From QZLE01 sp033852075 (GTDB lineage: Bacteria > Pseudomonadota > Gammaproteobacteria > QZLD01), in NCBI GenBank assembly GCA_033852075.1, contig JAWSVC010000007.1:62001-126000 (forward strand): a stretch of 64,000 nt of DNA, read 5' to 3'. Each line of letters starts with the position of its first letter. Position 1 is the first letter of the stretch. The position numbers and the translations under genes were made by a program. Positions 59,665 to 64,000 of the stretch are shown one piece after another. Below the pieces are notes generated by a model. That model saw only the letters and a program-made list of their open reading frames with translations. It had not been told where the DNA came from and made no database searches.

Positions 59665-59901
59665 ATTAATACCAAGGCTGTCGAAACAGCAGAAGGTAAA
59701 GGAGCTAAGGAGTTTATGGAGTCACGCCTTAAGCGTTGTAAGTTTATTGCGATTAAGACCTATTGGCGCGATAAGTTTACCCGTTACCTTGCTGATATTT
59801 TTTATATTCAGCGTGAGGATGATTTTAATAAGATTGTGCGTGATGGACGCTTTATGAATCAGCTTTTGCTGGATGAGGAATTGGCGGTTAGGTTTTGATT
59901 T
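59665..59901 (+). pseudogene. Duplicated 3' fragment of the nuclease fusion gene
   Basis: This 237 bp segment matches 57935-58171 at roughly 97%, with the differences concentrated at the left end. In the nuclease frame a TAA lies upstream (59629) with no start. It therefore encodes only a short tail of the SNase domain, beginning at most at an internal ATG (MESRLKRCKF). It ends at the tlpA-like gene's stop codon. Confidence 0.8.
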
Positions 59902-60400
59902 AATTAACCATCAAATCCAACTTATCCTGAATATCCTCCAGCGCAAATATTCCCAACTTATTCATTAGTATCTCTCCGGAAGTTGATACCAAAACCGTAT
60001 GTGGCATCAAACCGTTATTGTTCATCGCCTTGGCTACCTTCCCATATTTATCATACAGATTTTTATACCCTATACCTTTTTGCTGAGTTAGCTTATATGC
60101 AAATTTGGGATTGTCTTTTTGGGGAACTACCCCTATTACTTTTAGCCCCTTGGTTTCATATGCTTGATGAATTTGATTTATAACCGGCATCTCTTTCATG
60201 CAGTACGGGCAATCGGTAGACCAAAATGTAATCAGCATCGGCTGCCCTTCATAGCTGACAATATCAACCATTTCTCCACTTTTAAGATCTACTGCACTGA
60301 ACTGGGATAGGTTTTCTGTAGGCGGCAGTGTTGCAACGTAGCTTCCCATGGTGACTACCAAGGATATAATCAATATTAATGCTCTGGTCTTTTTATTCAT
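59900..60400 (-). CDS. TlpA-like thioredoxin-fold protein
   Basis: This 166-residue membrane-anchored thioredoxin-like protein has an N-terminal helix (RALILIISLVVTMGSYVATL), then WSTDCPYCMKEMPVINQIH with the CPYC active site (about 63-66) and the cis-Pro region LMPHTVLVS. It would act in the periplasm on disulfides or haem delivery. It is the last gene of the secretion-like operon and overlaps the upstream gene by 8 bp. Confidence 0.9.
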   Translation of the reverse strand: MNKKTRALILIISLVVTMGSYVATLPPTENLSQFSAVDLKSGEMVDIVSYEGQPMLITFWSTDCPYCMKEMPVINQIHQAYETKGLKVIGVVPQKDNPKFAYKLTQQKGIGYKNLYDKYGKVAKAMNNNGLMPHTVLVSTSGEILMNKLGIFALEDIQDKLDLMVN

Positions 60401-60869
60401 TGTTTATACCTGCTACGCTATTCTGTTTGTCATATGCCTGTTTGTAAGTACGCATAGTTTTAAAGCACATATTCAAATTATTCTGTAAATCCTTGAAGTG
60501 GTCTTTTTTGCGAAAAATCACATCTTCACTGGGAACATTACCATTTGCAGCATCATTTAGCTGTTTGCACGCCTGATAAATCGGTCCGGCTATATTATGC
60601 GTGTACCTAACAATTAGATAAGCACCTATAACCAAGGCTGTTAGCAACATAATTCCCCACTGTATGATAAAGCCGTAATTATGGTTGATTTGAACAGCAT
60701 TGGTATCCAGTACAAAGTAGATTAGATATGTTGCTACTATGGAGGTAAATACTACTGTTAATACCTGAACTAATAATATTGCCAGAATATGCTTCATTTG
60801 AAATGGTTTGTTTATAAGGTAGTTTTTTCTGTTTCTGTTTCTGTTTTTGGGTTCGCTTGTTTTCATCAT
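60393..60869 (-). CDS. Two-helix membrane protein with HAMP-like segment
   Basis: This 158-residue protein has a basic repeated N terminus (NRNRNRKN), two helices (ILAILLVQVLTVVFTSIVATY and IIQWGIMLLTALVIGAYLIV) and a HAMP-like C-terminal stretch (RYTHNIAGPIYQACKQLNDAANGN). It has no kinase or MCP output. Proteins of this form often accompany chemoreceptors, but here it is inside a secretion-like operon. The role is not known. Confidence 0.7.
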   Translation of the reverse strand: MMKTSEPKNRNRNRKNYLINKPFQMKHILAILLVQVLTVVFTSIVATYLIYFVLDTNAVQINHNYGFIIQWGIMLLTALVIGAYLIVRYTHNIAGPIYQACKQLNDAANGNVPSEDVIFRKKDHFKDLQNNLNMCFKTMRTYKQAYDKQNSVAGINNE

Positions 60870-60888
60870 GATTCTCCTGTTTCAATTC

Positions 60889-61269
60889 CTATGGCCCGGT
60901 GATCTTCAGGTCATCTTCGGTATCAAGTACACCATCTGCACCTGTGCTTATCAGGGTGTATTCCTTTTGCTTCATGGCTACCTGATACACATATGAATTA
61001 CCCCAGTGGTCTTCTGTTAATGGTTTAAGATGGTTTTCCTTGAAGGCTCCATCCATCCAACTGGAAAAGTTTTTCTGGAGTGGATAGCGCCCTTTTTGCA
61101 GATAGTGATGGTCCAGCATTAAACTGATACTGCGCATATCACCTGCGGTAGATATCTTCTGCCCGGTTTCCACCGTTTGGTTAAAAAACTCTTTTACTCT
61201 GTCGGGATCTGCCGCTATTACTCCCAGTGGTAGCGCCATAAACAACAGTGTATTCATCATATTAGTCAT
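60889..61269 (-). CDS. GspG-like pseudopilin C-terminal domain protein (no prepilin N terminus)
   Basis: This 126-residue protein has the C-terminal GspG pattern: ISLMLDHHYLQKGRYPLQ, LTEDHWGNSYVYQ and the calcium-loop-like STGADGVLDTEDDLKITGP. Major pseudopilins have a GFTLIE prepilin leader; this one has only a short hydrophobic start (MMNTLLFMALPLGVIAA) and seems to be secreted by Sec instead. GGGAG precedes the ATG. It is in the operon of gspF-like and PPIase genes. Confidence 0.8.
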   Translation of the reverse strand: MTNMMNTLLFMALPLGVIAADPDRVKEFFNQTVETGQKISTAGDMRSISLMLDHHYLQKGRYPLQKNFSSWMDGAFKENHLKPLTEDHWGNSYVYQVAMKQKEYTLISTGADGVLDTEDDLKITGP

Positions 61270-61287
61270 AGTTTCTCCCGCCTTGGA

Positions 61288-62157
61288 CTATTTAGCCTGT
61301 CCTGCCATCTCCTGCATAAACAGAAATTTGTTTTTTTCATCAATTTCAACACTGAATTCCTGGCGCAAATCGCTGTATATGTTTTCCCAAGCCTTCCTAT
61401 AATCATTGTAAAGCATATCGTTTCTGACCTTGGCTCTATTAGCTTCCAGTTCTTTTAGCTGTTCTTCAGTTTTATTGGTGAGCATAAATATATATTTTTC
61501 ACCATCAATCAAAATTGGTTTTGAAGCCTCTCCCTGCTTCAGGCTTGCAATCGCATTGCGCCAGGAAGGCTTAAATCTATTAAGAGATCTTATGCCAATA
61601 CTACCCTTATTGGCCTTTGATCTTTCATCGGTTGAATAGGTGGCAACCGCAGTTTCGAAATCTATTTCACCTGAGATTATCTTCTGATAAATATCTTCAG
61701 AATTATCTGCAGCCACCTTAATCAGGCTAATACTGTAAAGCGCCGGAACTTTATAAAGATTCAGATTTTCGTTATAAAATGCTTCGATCTGTTCATCGGT
61801 ATATTTATTAATACCTATCTGCCCCACAAGTTCTTTTGTCATCAGCTTCAGGAATAGATCGGACATCTTTTTATGTAGTTCCTGACGCACATATGGATCT
61901 TGATGTAGTTTGCGCTTAAGCCCTGCCTGAATAATCATCTCCATATTAATGGCGTGCTTTAATATCTCTTCCGGCCCCAGTAATTCAGGATTTTTTCTGC
62001 TTTGCGGATCTCTTTTAAGTATATTGTGATGAGCTATAAGATCATGTTTGGTAAGAACTCCTCCTTTATAGGAAACTACCACTTCATTACCTTCCTGCTT
62101 ATCTGCGCAACCGGCAATCAACGCAATACCAAATATTAAAACGGCTAATTTTTTCAT
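61288..62157 (-). CDS. Peptidyl-prolyl isomerase lipoprotein (PpiC/SurA-like, EpsD type)
   Basis: This protein of about 289 residues starts at MKKLAVLIFGIALIAGCADK (ATG at 62157, AGGAG upstream) with a lipobox (IAGC), so it is a periplasm-facing lipoprotein. It has a SurA-like helical N domain and a parvulin-type PPIase region (ALYSISLIKVAADNSEDIYQ, FETAVATYSTDERSKANKGSIG). It probably helps fold secreted or pilus-like subunits made by this operon. Confidence 0.87.
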   Translation of the reverse strand: MKKLAVLIFGIALIAGCADKQEGNEVVVSYKGGVLTKHDLIAHHNILKRDPQSRKNPELLGPEEILKHAINMEMIIQAGLKRKLHQDPYVRQELHKKMSDLFLKLMTKELVGQIGINKYTDEQIEAFYNENLNLYKVPALYSISLIKVAADNSEDIYQKIISGEIDFETAVATYSTDERSKANKGSIGIRSLNRFKPSWRNAIASLKQGEASKPILIDGEKYIFMLTNKTEEQLKELEANRAKVRNDMLYNDYRKAWENIYSDLRQEFSVEIDEKNKFLFMQEMAGQAK

Positions 62158-62170
62158 TTTTACTCCTGGG

Positions 62171-63373
62171 TTATCCGTATAGTGACAACATGCCGGCAAT
62201 AAGCCCCCATGCTACAAAACCAACTAATGATCCCAGAGTTACAATCAATGCTGGCTCTATTAGTGAGGTCATTTTTTGTACTCTGGCTTCCAATATTTCC
62301 TCATGCACATTGGCAACCAGATTAAGAGAACCATCCAGGTTTCCTGAATGCTCGCCAATAGTTACCATGGTGCATAATAAAGGGCTGAATAATGGTTTCC
62401 CTTCAAGGGATAACGAGAAAGAATCACCGGCACGCACTTTTTCCAATATGTCATCTATATATTTGCGCAATGCCAGATTACTAAAAGTCTGCCGTGTTGC
62501 CTCCAGCGCCTCAACAAATGGGATGCCACTTTCAAATAATGCCGCCAATGTGCGGGAAAATTGCACTAATAACCCATGCAGCATTACCGGCCCTACTATC
62601 GGAATTTTCACCTTATATCTATCAAAATGTATTTTTATCTCTTTGATAATAAAACAAAGCACAAGGGATACTATGAACATGATTATTACCACTAAAATAA
62701 AGGCATAGTTACCGGCAATATAATCGGTTATATCAAGTAGAAGCTGGGTGTTCCACGGCAACGGTTTGCCCTTTAAAAGGGTTGAAAATTTAGGGATAAC
62801 AAATAGCACCAGAAAGATCACCACACCAATGCCAATTACCATAACTATTGTGGGATAAACAAAGCTCATTATAATTTTGGATTTCATCTTGGCCTTGCTT
62901 TCAAGAAAATCGGCAATAGTAATCAGGGTTTGTTCCAGCATCCCTCCCAGTTCACCAACACGAATCATATTTACGCTCATCTCATTAAAGGCGTTGGGAT
63001 GTTCCGACATCGCATCACTTAAGGAAACTCCTCCTTCCACTTTGCTGATAATCTGTTCTAGAATTTTGCGAAAACGTTTGTTTTCCTCTTGTTGGCAAAT
63101 AACGTTCAATGCTTCTGCAAGGGTGATGCCGGAACCTATCATTGATGAGAGCATCTTATAAAACAAGATGATTACCTGCTTCTTAATCTTCAGCTTAATC
63201 ATCCTGCCGACTCCGGAACCGGAAACATCTCCATATTCTGTCTGTTCTATTGATATAGGAGTAAGACCACGCTCGGCAAGTTTTTTACCTACCTCATCCC
63301 GTGACCCGGCATACATCGATGATTTTTTTATATCACCTCTTTCATCAATTGCTGAATAATGAAAATTTGCCAT
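62171..63373 (-). CDS. gspF: Type II secretion inner-membrane protein GspF
   Basis: This 400-residue protein has two T2SSF domains, each with helices and loops (ILFYKMLSSMIGSGITLAEALNVI, then MLHGLLVQFSRTLAALFESGIPFVEALEA), and ends PALIVTLGSLVGFVAWGLIAGML. GspF is the platform protein that works with the GspE ATPase in type II secretion or type IV pilus-like assembly. It lies between gspE and the PPIase gene. Confidence 0.94.
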   Translation of the reverse strand: MANFHYSAIDERGDIKKSSMYAGSRDEVGKKLAERGLTPISIEQTEYGDVSGSGVGRMIKLKIKKQVIILFYKMLSSMIGSGITLAEALNVICQQEENKRFRKILEQIISKVEGGVSLSDAMSEHPNAFNEMSVNMIRVGELGGMLEQTLITIADFLESKAKMKSKIIMSFVYPTIVMVIGIGVVIFLVLFVIPKFSTLLKGKPLPWNTQLLLDITDYIAGNYAFILVVIIMFIVSLVLCFIIKEIKIHFDRYKVKIPIVGPVMLHGLLVQFSRTLAALFESGIPFVEALEATRQTFSNLALRKYIDDILEKVRAGDSFSLSLEGKPLFSPLLCTMVTIGEHSGNLDGSLNLVANVHEEILEARVQKMTSLIEPALIVTLGSLVGFVAWGLIAGMLSLYG

Positions 63374-63382
63374 ATCTGCTCC

Positions 63383-64000
63383 CTATTCCATCGTCACACG
63401 CATAATCTCTTCTGGAGTTGTTAATCCATTTTTCACCTTTAAAATTCCATCTTCACGTAATGTTCTGAAACTTGATTCCCGTTTTGCATAATCAATAATC
63501 TCTGCTATCTGTGCATTGCCACGCAATAATTTGATTACCTGGTCATCAAATATCAACAATTCAAAAATACCAAGCCTGCCGGAATAACCTTTGTTATCAC
63601 ATAGCTCACAACCACCTGAGCGTTTAATCATAAAAGGTTCTTCATCCGGAATACCCAGCATTTGCAACTCTCTGCTACTAATCATTGATGATTCAGCACA
63701 ATGCGGACAAACCTTCCGCACCAAACGCTGCGCCAGTATTCCTCTGGTAGCACTGGCAATAAGGAACTCTTCTGCCCCCATATCCAACAAGCGGAAGAAT
63801 GTACTAACGGAATCATTGGTGTGCAGAGTACTTAAAACCATGTGGCCGGTAATAGCTGCCTGCAAGGCAATATTTATCGTATCGGAATCACGAATCTCTC
63901 CAACCATGATTACGTCGGGGTCTTGTCGCAAAATTGCCTTAAGCGCTGTAGCAAAAGTGATCTTGTGACCGCCTTCGATTTGGGTTTGATTTACCCCTTT
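63383..64000 (-). CDS. gspE: Type II secretion ATPase GspE (partial, N terminus outside window)
   Basis: The frame is open through the window edge at 64000, reading KGVNQTQIEGGHKITFATAL.., so only the C-terminal part (about 205 residues) is visible. It has the Walker B-type box PDVIMVGEIRD, the His box TGHMVLSTLHTND and the C4 zinc module (CPHC and CELC) of GspE/PilB ATPases. The final segment is ENGLTTPEEIMRVT-like. It powers the GspF platform. Confidence 0.95.
   Translation of the reverse strand, partial: KGVNQTQIEGGHKITFATALKAILRQDPDVIMVGEIRDSDTINIALQAAITGHMVLSTLHTNDSVSTFFRLLDMGAEEFLIASATRGILAQRLVRKVCPHCAESSMISSRELQMLGIPDEEPFMIKRSGGCELCDNKGYSGRLGIFELLIFDDQVIKLLRGNAQIAEIIDYAKRESSFRTLREDGILKVKNGLTTPEEIMRVTME

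Noticed and set aside
1..64000. CRISPR arrays, tRNA or rRNA genes
   Set aside because: No regularly spaced direct repeats and no tRNA or rRNA signature were seen on reading through; a tRNAscan run would settle tRNA absence.

Overview
The window looks like a chromosome segment of an AT-rich, motile gammaproteobacterium. The support is SlyX, TadA, Pom-type flagellar stator genes, PilZ/GGDEF/EAL signalling, a Lol-type lipoprotein exporter, type II secretion genes and PHA granule genes (phasin, PhaR). Fermentative or microaerobic life is suggested by a four-gene NAD(P)-linked [FeFe]-hydrogenase operon and by FeoAB. I cannot name the genus. Two N bases at 5054-5055, inside a repeat, suggest a draft or metagenome assembly. 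I saw no rRNA, tRNA, CRISPR array or transposase gene.

Layout. 0-4.1 kb: Lol/Mac-like ABC exporter operon (minus). 4.2-11 kb: slyX, tadA, guaA, a PilZ gene, an acyl-CoA synthetase (plus) and guaB. 11.4-16.4 kb: orphan periplasmic binding protein, AhpD-like protein, receiver-DUF3369 regulator, an XRE/LuxR double-DNA-binding regulator, an untranslated stretch ending in a strong terminator, and a C_GCAxxG_C_C redox protein. 16.6-20.8 kb: hydrogenase operon. 21.5-31.5 kb: small unknowns, an HBM chemoreceptor, PilZ genes, pomAB, a receiver-GGDEF-EAL protein, Hpt, and an FKBP isomerase. 31.8-34.2 kb: phasin, HDOD protein, PhaR. 34.3-42.8 kb: YqiJ-like OB-fold protein, giant flotillin and a 1772-residue DUF3686/AAA ATPase. 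43-50.7 kb: metal island (feoAB, DUF1007/NicO, Znu-like ABC importer). 50.7-60 kb: accessory region rich in repeats, with attC-like sites, small lipoproteins, a DUF1016-nuclease fusion, a toxin-antitoxin pair and duplications. 59.9-64 kb: type II secretion-like operon running off the end.

The strongest unexplained signal is a family of three 125-126 bp elements (9153-9277, 9428-9553, 16522-16647). Each begins exactly on the TAA stop codon of a gene, in the sense orientation, with conserved blocks and stems that differ in sequence but keep their pairing. This looks like a structured 3'-end RNA element or a stop-codon-targeting mobile element. Next are a 203 bp non-autonomous element with terminal inverted repeats inserted in a REP palindrome with a clean 10 bp target duplication (47262-47484), of which a second copy explains the N gap at 5054; a flotillin/OB-fold/AAA gene set; paired DtxR-like operators before feoA; and a 237 bp duplication of a nuclease 3' end that brackets a toxin-antitoxin pair and an ankyrin gene.

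How parts may work together: PilZ proteins, the EAL phosphodiesterase and PomAB form a plausible c-di-GMP motility control block. FeoAB could feed the iron-rich hydrogenase. Phasin and PhaR point to polyester storage under fermentative redox balance.
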